Numbered from the stretch's first letter, positions 33,726-42,580 are shown. The stretch: 53,981 nt of DNA from Gemmatimonadota bacterium (GCA_020344375.1 CP070823.1:2215776-2269756), one strand, 5' to 3'. Numbers and translations are program-made. The notes: generated by a model not told the origin, from the letters alone.

Positions 33726-34534
33726 TTGCCCAGGCTGTCCAGGTGTTCTCGTGCCAACTCGCGTGCACGTTCCAGCACGCGCGCCGCCTGGCCCGCTGGA
33801 AGGTCGCAGGCCGTCGCTACGATGAGCGTATTACGACCGACTTCAGAGATCGTCAGCCGAACCACTGCACTCTCGATCAACAGACTCTGGAGCCCACCGA
33901 GCTGGAGATAAGAGGCGACCCGCTCGGCCTCGGCCCTCGCGCCGCTGAGGGTCACGCCCAACATCCTGTCCGATTCCACACCGCGTGGTGTCATCCGGCC
34001 CTCGACCAGCTGGCCGGTCGCGTCTACCAGCAGCGCGCCGAGCGTCCCCGGGGCCTCACGCTCCAGTGTGGTGAAGAGGCCACTCACAGCGGTCGTAGTG
34101 GTCTCGGCTTCGTCTCCGTCCCTGCGCGTGGCCTGGAGCCTGCTCGAGAGCTCTGCCACGGTGGCGTCACCGGGGGCGATCTTGCGGGCCACAAGCAACT
34201 CCTGCTCCGCATCCGCCCGCCGCCCCTCGTCCAGATAGAGTCGAATCACGGACAGGCGAGACGGCAGATGATCCGGCGCCAGCTGAAGGACGATCCCCCA
34301 CTCATCCAGGGCAAGCTCCCGCTCGCCACGCTGCTCGTAGATGCGCCCGAGCTCGCAGTGGGCCTCCACGTGCGTCGGGTGACGCTGAAGGCCGCGCAGG
34401 CAGAGCCGAAGCGCGCGATCGAGATCGCCTCGCTCGCGGTACGCAGCAGCCAGCTCCACGAACGCCGTCGAATTCGGGTTCGCAGCGACTTCAGCGCTCA
34501 GCTCCTGCAGCGATCTACGAGTGCTCTCGGCCAT
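33722..34534 (-). CDS. TPR protein with C-terminal Roadblock/LC7 domain
   Basis: A 270-residue protein: about three TPR units at residues 20-130 (for example ALRLCLRGLQRHPTHVEAHC), a short Thr-rich linker, then a Roadblock-like domain at about 150-265 (LGALLVDATGQLVEGRM, then ERVASYLQLGGLQSLLIESA). This fusion could link the GTPase module to the TPR scaffolds made by neighbouring genes. It overlaps the upstream PATAN-TPR gene by 20 nt. Confidence 0.78.
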   Translation of the reverse strand: MAESTRRSLQELSAEVAANPNSTAFVELAAAYRERGDLDRALRLCLRGLQRHPTHVEAHCELGRIYEQRGERELALDEWGIVLQLAPDHLPSRLSVIRLYLDEGRRADAEQELLVARKIAPGDATVAELSSRLQATRRDGDEAETTTTAVSGLFTTLEREAPGTLGALLVDATGQLVEGRMTPRGVESDRMLGVTLSGARAEAERVASYLQLGGLQSLLIESAVVRLTISEVGRNTLIVATACDLPAGQAARVLERARELAREHLDSLGK

Positions 34535-35648
34535 TGAATTCGCCCAATATCGTCTGCAGCTCGCGCACCACGGTCATCGCACGCTCGACCCGTCGCCGGT
34601 CCGTGCCGTCTGCTGCCATGCGTAGGTACGCCGCCCACTCGCGTGCGGCGCCCTCGACATCGCCAAGCCTCAAGCGCACGAGGCCCAATCGCTGTCGCGC
34701 ATCCTGAGCCAAGGGATCGAGGTTCAACGCTATCTCATAGCCTTCTGCCGCGCCCACCAGATCGCCGCGTCCTTCTCGGACGCGCGCATCCAGATAGTGG
34801 GCTCTCGGCTCGTCGGGATGACTGCTCAGCAGCGGCTCAAGCTGCTCACGTGCAGCATCCAGCTCGCCCAGCTTGAGCAAATCCTCCACCTTATCGAGTG
34901 CGATTTCGTACGACGGCTTAGCTGGGGCCACGACCTCGGAGCCGATCTCAAGCAGCCCCTGCTCTGCCAGTCCGGAGATCACCTTGCTGATTTCAAACTC
35001 GCTACGCCCTAACGTGTGGGCGATCGATCTGACGTCACTCACACCGTCAACGCGCCCCACCACTTCCCATTCATCCGGTGACAGGTCGAGTATGCCACCT
35101 TCATCTGCCGCTTGCCCGGACAGCCGTGGCACTGCGCTCGGGTCCTCGATGGTCGTTGAGAGCGCTGAGAGCTCGTCGGCGCGCCGCGCTCGTTCCATCA
35201 AGACCGACTCGACCGGTATCCAGGTGGCGCACTCCGATTCACGTATCAACCGCTCGACGAACAGGAAGCGCCCATCACGCCATGCCAGGATCTCGTAGAC
35301 GAACTCTTCGACCTCAATCTTCACGTACCTCTCAAGGTCCTGCCGCGCGACAACATCCAGCGACTCGAAGATATCACGCCAGGCAAGCGCAGGATTCTCG
35401 GCACGCAGCTGACTCGCACGCTGAAGATCCGCCTCCCTGATCTTGCCGGCGTTGAGAAGCATATAGCCCAGACGCGGTGACACTTCGTCCAAGTCCGCAC
35501 CGACCACAGCACCGGCCTTGAAGACCACCACACCCCGTGTGCCCGCCGGCTGCTGCACGATCTTCAGCTCGCCTGTCTTCCGTGAGAGGTGAAGGAGCTG
35601 GAAGATGTCGTGCAACGCGAACTCACGCAGCGAGCCCTCTATTGGCAT
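34515..35648 (-). CDS. Second PATAN/DUF4388-TPR protein
   Basis: A 377-residue soluble protein with an N-terminal PATAN/DUF4388 domain (EGSLREFALHDIFQLLHLSR, GELKIVQ, GVVVFKAGAVVGADLDE), the same annex region as its paralogue at 29446-31080 (a helical hairpin, then the RFLFVERLI strand), a winged-helix-like LSPDEWEVVGRVDGVSDVRS segment, and three or four TPR units at the C-terminus. The ATG overlaps the stop of the 907-residue TPR gene by one base. The same gene design appearing twice in one operon suggests an old duplication. Confidence 0.82.
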   Translation of the reverse strand: MPIEGSLREFALHDIFQLLHLSRKTGELKIVQQPAGTRGVVVFKAGAVVGADLDEVSPRLGYMLLNAGKIREADLQRASQLRAENPALAWRDIFESLDVVARQDLERYVKIEVEEFVYEILAWRDGRFLFVERLIRESECATWIPVESVLMERARRADELSALSTTIEDPSAVPRLSGQAADEGGILDLSPDEWEVVGRVDGVSDVRSIAHTLGRSEFEISKVISGLAEQGLLEIGSEVVAPAKPSYEIALDKVEDLLKLGELDAAREQLEPLLSSHPDEPRAHYLDARVREGRGDLVGAAEGYEIALNLDPLAQDARQRLGLVRLRLGDVEGAAREWAAYLRMAADGTDRRRVERAMTVVRELQTILGEFNGREHS

Positions 35649-38371
35649 CAGTCGCCACTCCTCGCTGCAGCGCCTTCAACGGCGTGCTCCGTGCCCAGTA
35701 CCAACCGCGCCTGGACGCGGGCCCTCGCGGCGTATTCGCTCTCGGGCACCACCTCGATGAGCCGGCGCCAGTAGCTCAGCGCTTCTCGGTAACGACCGGA
35801 TTCCGCAGTCAGCTCGCCGAGACGAAACAGCACCGACGGCTTCTCCGGCTCGAATCGCAGTACCCGGCCAAACGCCTGCTCCGCATCTCTTCGTCTTCCT
35901 TCCTTTGCCAGCGCCTCACCCAACATCACCAGCGCCTCGAGGTTGTACGGCTCAGCCTCAAGAAAGTCGGCCAGCAGGTTGACGATCTCACGGGATCGAC
36001 CCTGTCGGCTCAACAGCTCGGCGAGCAGCAGGGTGCCTTCCGCATAGGTGGGCATGAGTTCGAGCGCCTGCCGGACCTCGCCCTCCGCCTCACTATACGC
36101 GCCCTCGTCGATGAGGATCCGCCCCAACTCCACTCGGGCCGCCGCGAAATCTGGATCTTCCGCGATCGCCAGCCGGTAGGATTCCTTGGCGTGCCGGCGG
36201 TTCCCTACCGCCAGCGCTGCCCGTGCGACTTCCCGGTGCACCACCGGATCGCGTGGTGAGGTTCGCGCAGCTCGCTCAAGTACCTCCAGCGCCCGTTTGG
36301 CCTCACCCGAGCGGGTCAACGCTTCCGCCACGGTCAAGAGCTGAGCGACATCTGAGGCCGCCTTCGGCTGGAGCTCCTCCGCTACGGCACGCGCCTCTTC
36401 CGTCCGGTCCAGCCGCAGCAGACAGCGGGCGAGCCCGGCCAGCACGTTGGGGTCCGCAGGCCGGAGCGTGCGGGCCTCCCGGAAGCGCTCCAGCGCCTCG
36501 CCGTAGAATCCGCGCTGGAGGTAGACGTTCCCGATGACGAGCGCTCCCTCAGCCGTATGACCGCTCTCGCGCATCGCACGCACAGCCTCGCTCAAAGCCC
36601 GTTCGTAGAGCCCGCTCGACAGGTAGTCGCGCGCCAGCGCGAAGGCGTCGCCCTGGATCTCTAGGCCCTCCGCCGCCTCCGGCGCTGGCTCCGAGGCCTT
36701 CGCCGGAGCGTCGAGCTCTTGGAAGACCGTGTCGAGCTCCGCCGGGTCAAACTTGAAATCACGGATGCCGGGGCCTTTCGCCTCGATCCGCTCCGGCGCC
36801 GCCAGCTCCGGCGCCCAGACTTCTCCACCTTCGTACTGCAGGTCGATCGCGAGCTTGAATCGCGGCGCAGTATAGTACGGGTCGAGCTCCAGTGCGCTCT
36901 TTGTCTCGCGCAGCGCGCCCTCATGATCGCCAAGCCGGGCCAGGGCAAAGCTGAGGTTGTAGCGCGCCGGCGGGAATCTCGGATCCGATTCGACCGCACG
37001 GGCGAAAGCGTTACGGGCCTCAGCCATCTTGTCCATGGCCATGAGAGCCAAACCCAGACCGTTCCACGCGTCCGCCCGGCCCGGTTCCGCATTCAACATC
37101 TGGCGGTAGAGGCGGAGGCTATTCTCCGGCCGGTCGGTCTTGATCCAGAGCAACCCGAGGTTCCAACGTGTCTCGTCCAGCTCAGGCTTTACTTCCAGGG
37201 CTTGCTGGAATGCTGTCTCCGCGGCTGCCATGTCTCCGCGGTGCGCACTCAGCACGCCCACGTTGTTCCACGCCAACGCGTACTTCCCGTCCCACCTCAG
37301 GGCACGCCGGTAGCTCTCCTCCGCCTCGTCAAAGCGGCCAATCTGGTGGAGCGTCACACCGCGCTCATTCCACAGCTTCGGGCTGTCTTCCTGTGTGGCG
37401 AGCAGCGTATCGTATCGTGCCAGCGCACCATCAGCGTCGCCCTCAAGGAGCGCCAGTTCTGCTTCTGCCTGCTCGATGAGCGTCGCATCCTCACCCGCCT
37501 CGCGTCCGCGAGCCAACTCTCGACGTGCCTCTTCGTAAAGGCCGCGCGCCCGGAACGCGATGCCGAGGCTGTAGTGTGCGAACGCCTGCTGGCCGTCAGT
37601 CGTCAGTGTCGGCGCGTTGCCGGTGAGCTCGAAGTAGCGGGCCGGGCTGTAGCGGTCGAGTGACAGGTTAGCCTGCGCCTTCGCTGACGCAGGATTGAGC
37701 TCAGTTGCACGCTTGGCGTGCTGTGCGGCTTTCTCTGCCTCACCTGTGTCGCCGTAGACGAAACTCAGGAGGTGATGCGCCTCCGACATCGACGGGCTCG
37801 CCTTCAGCGCCTTCTTGAGATGGACGATCGCCTCCTCGTCCATACCCTGATTATAAAGGATCTCGCCGAGCGAATAGTGGATCAACGGGCGATCGGGGTC
37901 CAGCTCGCTGGCCCGTTCGAACCACTCGATCGCTCGCTTCAGCTCACCCCGACTCTTCTCGGCGCTGCCGAGTTTCATTAGCACGCGTATGTCCTTGCGT
38001 CTTCTCTTGATCAGCAGTTCGTACTGGCCGATTGCCTCATCTACTCGCCCGGTTTGCAGATAGGCGTCCGCAAGCTTAAAGCGAGCCTCGTCGTCCGACT
38101 CGTCGACCTCGAGACGACGGACAAACTCAGCAATCCGCCGATCGTAGTAGCCGGTTTGGTGGTAGGCGATCTCGAGATTCCGGCGTGCTACCTCCATCTT
38201 CTCGTCGATGGCCAAGGCACGGCGAAACTGCTCGATCGCCTCCTCATACAGACCCTTCTGGTAGTAAACCACCCCCAGGTTGTTGTACGCACCAGCGTCG
38301 CCCGGATCGATCCTACGGGCCAGTGCCCGGAGCACGCGCAGATCGCCCTCGGAGTGAACCGTGCTCTTCAT
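35648..38371 (-). CDS. Very long TPR-repeat protein (907 residues)
   Basis: Almost the whole length is TPR-like 34-residue units, well over a dozen, beginning at about residue 20 (AYNNLGVVYYQKGLYEEAIE). A short acidic, Ala/Pro-rich break (about 535-575) splits the array into two superhelices. No signal peptide or membrane helix, so it is cytosolic. It sits between cheC and the PATAN-TPR gene. The likely role is a scaffold that gathers several partners of this operon; that is inference. ATG start, 3 nt after the cheC stop. Confidence 0.8.
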   Translation of the reverse strand: MKSTVHSEGDLRVLRALARRIDPGDAGAYNNLGVVYYQKGLYEEAIEQFRRALAIDEKMEVARRNLEIAYHQTGYYDRRIAEFVRRLEVDESDDEARFKLADAYLQTGRVDEAIGQYELLIKRRRKDIRVLMKLGSAEKSRGELKRAIEWFERASELDPDRPLIHYSLGEILYNQGMDEEAIVHLKKALKASPSMSEAHHLLSFVYGDTGEAEKAAQHAKRATELNPASAKAQANLSLDRYSPARYFELTGNAPTLTTDGQQAFAHYSLGIAFRARGLYEEARRELARGREAGEDATLIEQAEAELALLEGDADGALARYDTLLATQEDSPKLWNERGVTLHQIGRFDEAEESYRRALRWDGKYALAWNNVGVLSAHRGDMAAAETAFQQALEVKPELDETRWNLGLLWIKTDRPENSLRLYRQMLNAEPGRADAWNGLGLALMAMDKMAEARNAFARAVESDPRFPPARYNLSFALARLGDHEGALRETKSALELDPYYTAPRFKLAIDLQYEGGEVWAPELAAPERIEAKGPGIRDFKFDPAELDTVFQELDAPAKASEPAPEAAEGLEIQGDAFALARDYLSSGLYERALSEAVRAMRESGHTAEGALVIGNVYLQRGFYGEALERFREARTLRPADPNVLAGLARCLLRLDRTEEARAVAEELQPKAASDVAQLLTVAEALTRSGEAKRALEVLERAARTSPRDPVVHREVARAALAVGNRRHAKESYRLAIAEDPDFAAARVELGRILIDEGAYSEAEGEVRQALELMPTYAEGTLLLAELLSRQGRSREIVNLLADFLEAEPYNLEALVMLGEALAKEGRRRDAEQAFGRVLRFEPEKPSVLFRLGELTAESGRYREALSYWRRLIEVVPESEYAARARVQARLVLGTEHAVEGAAARSGD

Positions 38372-38374
38372 GCA

Positions 38375-38995
38375 CTATCCCAGCCGGACGGTCTTCAGTA
38401 TGACGTTCAAACTGGAAGGATCCGGCAGCAGAACGAAGTGCCCGGACATCCCCGGATCGCCGGGTTCAAAGCGGAAGCGGGTGTCCAAGATAATCACATA
38501 GCTACGGTCATGGCCGAAGTTGAGATAGGTCGCTGAGAGAATCGCCGCACAGAGATCTATCGCCAGGCTGGGCACCGACGGGATCAGCATCAAGCCGAGC
38601 ATGTCTGACAGCCCGCTGAGATAGGCGCCCGTCAGGATATTGGCAGTCTCCTTGAGGGAGGACTGTTCCAGCTCGGCAAACACCTTGGTGGTGCCGGGCT
38701 CCCGGTTGAGGAGCATGTCGCTCAGCTGCAATGCGCAGTCTTTTTGGAAGATCAGTAGGCTGCGCCCCGTGAGGTCGCCCAGCACGTGCATGAGAACCGC
38801 GGCGACCACGCCACTTCCGCTCCCCACTGCCGAGGAAGCTTCCTCGATTGGGCAGATCTGCACCTGCGGCACGTCAATCATGATGCGGCGATTCGTCAGC
38901 TGACTGAGTGCCGTGGCTGCGTGACCCGCGCCGATGTTCGCGACTTCCTTCAGCGCGTCAAGCTGCCGTTCCTCGAGCCCTCGCGTGTCCTTCAT
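38375..38995 (-). CDS. cheC: CheY-P phosphatase CheC
   Basis: CheC dephosphorylates CheY-P and is stimulated by CheD. Both half-site motifs are present: LKEVANIGAGHAATALSQL followed by DVP, and LKETANILTGAYLSGLSDML followed by a proline, each with the catalytic E and N. At 206 residues it is a standard two-site CheC. It follows cheA by 36 nt. CheC together with CheD implies the Bacillus/Thermotoga style of adaptation. Confidence 0.94.
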   Translation of the reverse strand: MKDTRGLEERQLDALKEVANIGAGHAATALSQLTNRRIMIDVPQVQICPIEEASSAVGSGSGVVAAVLMHVLGDLTGRSLLIFQKDCALQLSDMLLNREPGTTKVFAELEQSSLKETANILTGAYLSGLSDMLGLMLIPSVPSLAIDLCAAILSATYLNFGHDRSYVIILDTRFRFEPGDPGMSGHFVLLPDPSSLNVILKTVRLG

Positions 38996-39031
38996 CTGTT
39001 GTTCAGCCGCCAGACAGGTGACAGGTTCGCG

Positions 39032-40654
39032 CTAGCACAGACTGCCAACGTCGAGCACCAGAGCTGGCCGACCATCCGGCCGCACTGTGGCGCCCGAGAA
39101 CACGGGTACGGCCCCGACCGGTAGGTCGAACGGTTTGATCACGATTTCCTCCTCACCTACGAAGTCGTCAACCGACACAGCTAGCCGCGTGCCTCCGAAT
39201 TCAAGTGCTACGAGATTGAGCGGCCAGCCCTCGGGCCCGCCGGCTCCCTTGCCATTCCCCCCAGCGCCACCCAACAACACCTGCAGGCGGGTGAGCGCCA
39301 CCCGCTCGCCGCGCCAGCTGATCCACTCTTGGCCGTGAGTCTGCTCGACGGCGCTCTCCAGGAGCTCGAAGCTTTCGCGGATGAATGTGGCAGGCAGAGC
39401 GTAGATCTGCCCCGCTACCTTCACGATGAGGGCGCGGATGATGGCGAGAGTGAGTGGTAGCTCGAGGCGAACGGTGCAGCCGACGCCCTTCTCGCTCTGA
39501 AGCTCTACCGAGCCGCCCAACCCTCTGACCGTGTCTTCCACCACGTTCAGCCCGACCCCACGGCCGGAGAGTGTTGTAATCCGAGGCGACGTGGAGAATC
39601 CAGGTCGCGCCATGATCCGGAAGAGTTCCTGGCTGGTCGGCTCCGCATCCTCGTCGAGCAGACCCTCGCGACGTGCCCTCGCCGTCACCTCCTCGCGATC
39701 GACGCCGCGTCCGTCGTCGCTGACCACGATCACCACACGCGACCGCTCGCGCCGTGCCGACACCTCGATCCGCCCTGCCCGCGGCTTGCCGGCCTTCTTG
39801 CGCTCGGCGGGCGTCTCAATACCGTGGTCAACCGCGTTGCGAAGCAAGTGAACAAGCGGATCGGAGATCGCGTCGAGCATGGAACGGTCCAGCTCGAGAT
39901 CCCTCCCTGAGATCTCGAGCTCCACTTCCTTGTCGAGCGTGCGCGCAGTCTCACGCACCAGGCGCGGGAAGCGATCGAAGATCTGCCAGACCGGCGCCAT
40001 CCGGCTTTCAACGACGTTGACCTGCATCTCAGCGATCAACCGACTCGCTTGCTCGACGCTGTCGTGCAGCGGCTCTGATCCCAGTTCGTCAGCCAGCGCG
40101 TGAAGCCGACTGCGCACGATGGTCAGCTCGCCGATCAAGTTCATCAGCGTGTCGAGCCGCCGAATGTCGACGCGCACACGGTTGGCGTCGGCCCTTCTCA
40201 CAAACGTCTCGGCCCGGTGCGCCCGCACGCGGGCCGCTTCCTCTGCCACCGCTGGAGCGGCGGGTGCCATCTCCCCTAGCAGCTGCCATTGCACCAGACC
40301 CTCAACCATCACAGCGGCATCCGGCGGCTCACTTCCCTTGACCGTCGCCTCCACCGACTGCTCCAGCAGGTCGAGCGCCTGCAGCAAGAGGTCTATGACG
40401 CTACGGTCGACCTGCCGGTGCCCCGCCCTCAGCTCATCCAGCACGGACTCGATGCTATGGGAGAGACGCGTTACCGCCTCGTAGCCCATCGCCGCGGCCA
40501 TCCCCTTGATCGTATGGACCGAGCGAAAGACGGCATCCAGAGCGCCTCGCTCAGCAGGCTGCTCCTCGAGGGCGACCAGCGCCCGACCGATCTCGGCGAG
40601 GTGCTCGCGCGCCTCGGCCGCGAAGAGCTCAGCGTACTTCTCTTGTGGCTTCAT
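39032..40654 (-). CDS. cheA: Chemotaxis histidine kinase CheA
   Basis: A 540-residue CheA: Hpt domain with phospho-acceptor His47 in RSVHTIKGMAAAMG, dimerisation domain containing LDTLMNLIGELTIVRSRL, ATPase domain with LLRNAVDHGIETP (N box), DDGRGVDREEV (G1) and GRGVGLNVVEDTV (G2), and a C-terminal CheW-like domain. There is no obvious P2 CheY-binding domain between about residues 110 and 150, so the kinase is compact. It overlaps cheY by 4 nt (ATGA). Confidence 0.96.
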   Translation of the reverse strand: MKPQEKYAELFAAEAREHLAEIGRALVALEEQPAERGALDAVFRSVHTIKGMAAAMGYEAVTRLSHSIESVLDELRAGHRQVDRSVIDLLLQALDLLEQSVEATVKGSEPPDAAVMVEGLVQWQLLGEMAPAAPAVAEEAARVRAHRAETFVRRADANRVRVDIRRLDTLMNLIGELTIVRSRLHALADELGSEPLHDSVEQASRLIAEMQVNVVESRMAPVWQIFDRFPRLVRETARTLDKEVELEISGRDLELDRSMLDAISDPLVHLLRNAVDHGIETPAERKKAGKPRAGRIEVSARRERSRVVIVVSDDGRGVDREEVTARARREGLLDEDAEPTSQELFRIMARPGFSTSPRITTLSGRGVGLNVVEDTVRGLGGSVELQSEKGVGCTVRLELPLTLAIIRALIVKVAGQIYALPATFIRESFELLESAVEQTHGQEWISWRGERVALTRLQVLLGGAGGNGKGAGGPEGWPLNLVALEFGGTRLAVSVDDFVGEEEIVIKPFDLPVGAVPVFSGATVRPDGRPALVLDVGSLC

Positions 40655-41013
40655 CCCAGTACGCGCTGCACCGCTTCGACCACGCGCGACGGTTGGAATG
40701 GCTTGACCACGAAATCGCGGGCTCCAGCCTGGATGGCCTCAACCACGAGAGCCTGCTGCCCCATGGCGCTGACCATCAGGATGCGGGCGTTGGGATCGAC
40801 CTTCATGATCTCGCGAACCGCATCGATCCCGCCCATGTCGGGCATCACGATATCCATGGTGACCAGATCGGGCTTGAACTGCTTGTACTTCTCCACCGCT
40901 TCAACACCGGAGGAGGCCTCGCCCGCGATCTCGAAGCCTGCATGCTCCAGAATGTCAGCGATCATCGTACGCATGAAGATCGCGTCATCTACAATCAGCA
41001 CCGTGCGGCTCAT
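40651..41013 (-). CDS. cheY: Response regulator CheY
   Basis: A single-domain receiver of 120 residues: acidic pair in LIVDDA, phospho-acceptor Asp in VTMDIVMP, the switch serine in MVSAMGQ and the conserved lysine in VVKPFQP. No output domain. It lies between cheW and cheA and is translated from an ATG with AGGAG five bases upstream. Its target is not shown; flagellar fliM is absent here, so MglA or a PATAN protein is possible. Confidence 0.95.
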   Translation of the reverse strand: MSRTVLIVDDAIFMRTMIADILEHAGFEIAGEASSGVEAVEKYKQFKPDLVTMDIVMPDMGGIDAVREIMKVDPNARILMVSAMGQQALVVEAIQAGARDFVVKPFQPSRVVEAVQRVLG

Positions 41014-41021
41014 CGTCGCTC

Positions 41022-41507
41022 CTATCCTCCTACCGATACGAGTCGAATCGATTGATCTTGGTCACCAGGCTGGCCGAGCACACGCGCAAAGACCGAATCC
41101 AGGTTTAGCTGCAAGAACGGCCTCGGGCCAGACTGCCCGACACCATTCACCAAGTCTCGCGCGCCCAACCCTTCGAGGAGATCGCCATCCACATCGAGTT
41201 CCGCCCCCGTGTAGGGGACGACGCCTACGACACGATCGACACCTAGCGCCAACTGCCGGGTCCCGTTCTCGAAGAGAACCAGTACCGACCCTTGGCCCCC
41301 AGTCGAAGCCAGACCCAGAAGCGTGGCGAGTTCCCCCGCCACCACCAGCCTCCCCCGCAGGTTGATGAGGCCCAGCACGCCGGGCACCGCGCCGGGAACA
41401 GGGGTCGCCTCATCCAAGACCATCACCCCACGCACCTCCCGCGCGTCCACTGCGAAGAGATAGTCGCCGACCTCAAACAGGAGCTGGCGCCAATGGGGTT
41501 CGGCCAC
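41022..41507 (-). CDS. cheW: CheW coupling protein
   Basis: A 161-residue single CheW domain: QLLFEVGDYLFAVDAREVRG, then GVLGLINLRGRLVVAGELAT with the canonical NLRG. CheW bridges CheA and receptors. I place the start at the GTG at 41507, about nine bases after AGAGGG; the frame is open further upstream, but that part reads as shadow of rluD. First gene of the chemosensory operon. Confidence 0.9.
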   Translation of the reverse strand: MAEPHWRQLLFEVGDYLFAVDAREVRGVMVLDEATPVPGAVPGVLGLINLRGRLVVAGELATLLGLASTGGQGSVLVLFENGTRQLALGVDRVVGVVPYTGAELDVDGDLLEGLGARDLVNGVGQSGPRPFLQLNLDSVFARVLGQPGDQDQSIRLVSVGG

Positions 41508-41577
41508 CGAATGCAACCCTCTGATCAGGTAGTGGGAAATGGGGGAGGGATCGCAGTGCGTCGCGCGCGGAAGTATA

Positions 41578-41606
41578 ACTATAGTAAGGACTAACGCCGC
41601 GGTCAA
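41578..41606 (-). promoter_or_regulatory. Predicted sigma-70-type promoter of the chemosensory operon
   Basis: Minus-strand TTGACC (41606-41601) and TATAGT (41583-41578) are exactly 17 bp apart, a near-consensus housekeeping promoter. The TGA of the rluD stop lies inside the -35 hexamer. The predicted start near 41571 leaves a leader of about 64 nt before cheW. The AT-rich stretch 41571-41590 stands out from its surroundings. Confidence 0.75.
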
Positions 41607-42580
41607 CTCGTTCGCCGCGCCCACTCCACGGCCGCTGCCAGGTCCCGCGGCAGCGGTGCGGAGAACTCCAGCAGTTGCCCCGTCAACGGGTGCGGGAACC
41701 GGAGCTCGGCGGCATGTAAGAACTGCCGCCTCACCCGGCGTGCCAGCTCCTGCGGCCAGCGTCCCTCGAGGCCACGCTCCCAGCCGGCCGCGTACTGCCG
41801 ATCGCCTACGACCGGGTGGCCGATGTGACGCAGGTGGACGCGGATCTGGTGGGTCCGACCCGTCAGCAGACGCACACGGAGAAGGTCCGCCGCCTTCCAA
41901 CGCTCTAGCCGCTCGATCTCGGTGACCGCCGGTCGCGCCCCCGGAACCACGGCCACGCGCTTCCGGTCGCGTCGGTGCCGGCCGAGCTCAGCCTCGACAC
42001 GTAGCTTGTCGTCGCTCAGGTGCCCCCAAGACGCCGCCAGATAGCGCCGAAAGATGACCCGCCGTGCGAGCGCATCAGCCAAGCGACGGTGAGCCCTCTC
42101 CTGCTTCGCTACGATCACCAGACCTGAGGTATCCTTATCCAGGCGATGGACGATTCCGGGGCGGCGTGCGCCTCCGATCGGCGAGAGCTGGCCGACCCTG
42201 TGCAGCAGCGCGTTCACCAGGGTACCCCGGGGGTGACCTGGTGCCGGGTGAACGACCATCCCGGCCGGTTTGTTGACGACGAGAAACCCCTCGTCCTCAA
42301 ACAGCACGTCCACCGGAATGTCCTGCGGCTCGGCGACCGTTGGTTCCGGTGGTGGCACCTCGACCACGATCGTCTCGCCAGCTTCCGGAACGTGGCTCTT
42401 CTTCGGCACGCGATCGGCAATGCGAACGCGGCCCGCTTCGATCAGAGACGCAGCATGAGAGCGCGAGAGGGAGAGCTTCTCGGCAAGATAGCGGTCGAGC
42501 CGCTGCCCGGGCGGCTCATCGACCTGGATCTGATAGGCTACGAGTCCGTCAGGCCCCTCAGTTCTCTCTACTCTTGTCAC
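41603..42580 (-). CDS. rluD: 23S rRNA pseudouridine synthase, RluD family
   Basis: A 325-residue RluA/RluD-family enzyme: N-terminal S4 domain (QRLDRYLAEKLSLSRSHAAS), catalytic motif RRPGIVHRLDKDTSGLVIVA with the active-site aspartate, and LLTGRTHQIRVHL near the C-terminus. RluD modifies helix 69 of 23S rRNA; close paralogues cannot be ruled out from sequence alone. I use the GTG at 42580, giving a 23-nt overlap with lspA. The frame is open beyond it but that part lies inside lspA. Confidence 0.93.
   Translation of the reverse strand: MTRVERTEGPDGLVAYQIQVDEPPGQRLDRYLAEKLSLSRSHAASLIEAGRVRIADRVPKKSHVPEAGETIVVEVPPPEPTVAEPQDIPVDVLFEDEGFLVVNKPAGMVVHPAPGHPRGTLVNALLHRVGQLSPIGGARRPGIVHRLDKDTSGLVIVAKQERAHRRLADALARRVIFRRYLAASWGHLSDDKLRVEAELGRHRRDRKRVAVVPGARPAVTEIERLERWKAADLLRVRLLTGRTHQIRVHLRHIGHPVVGDRQYAAGWERGLEGRWPQELARRVRRQFLHAAELRFPHPLTGQLLEFSAPLPRDLAAAVEWARRTS

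Noticed and set aside
40289-41365. A 358-codon plus-strand open frame over cheA, cheY and cheW.
   Set aside because: Antisense to three conserved genes, and it would run across the cheY and cheW start signals.
41508-41900. Upstream extension of the first cheW.
   Set aside because: It runs through the promoter and into rluD antisense-like low-complexity sequence; the conserved domain starts at the GTG chosen.
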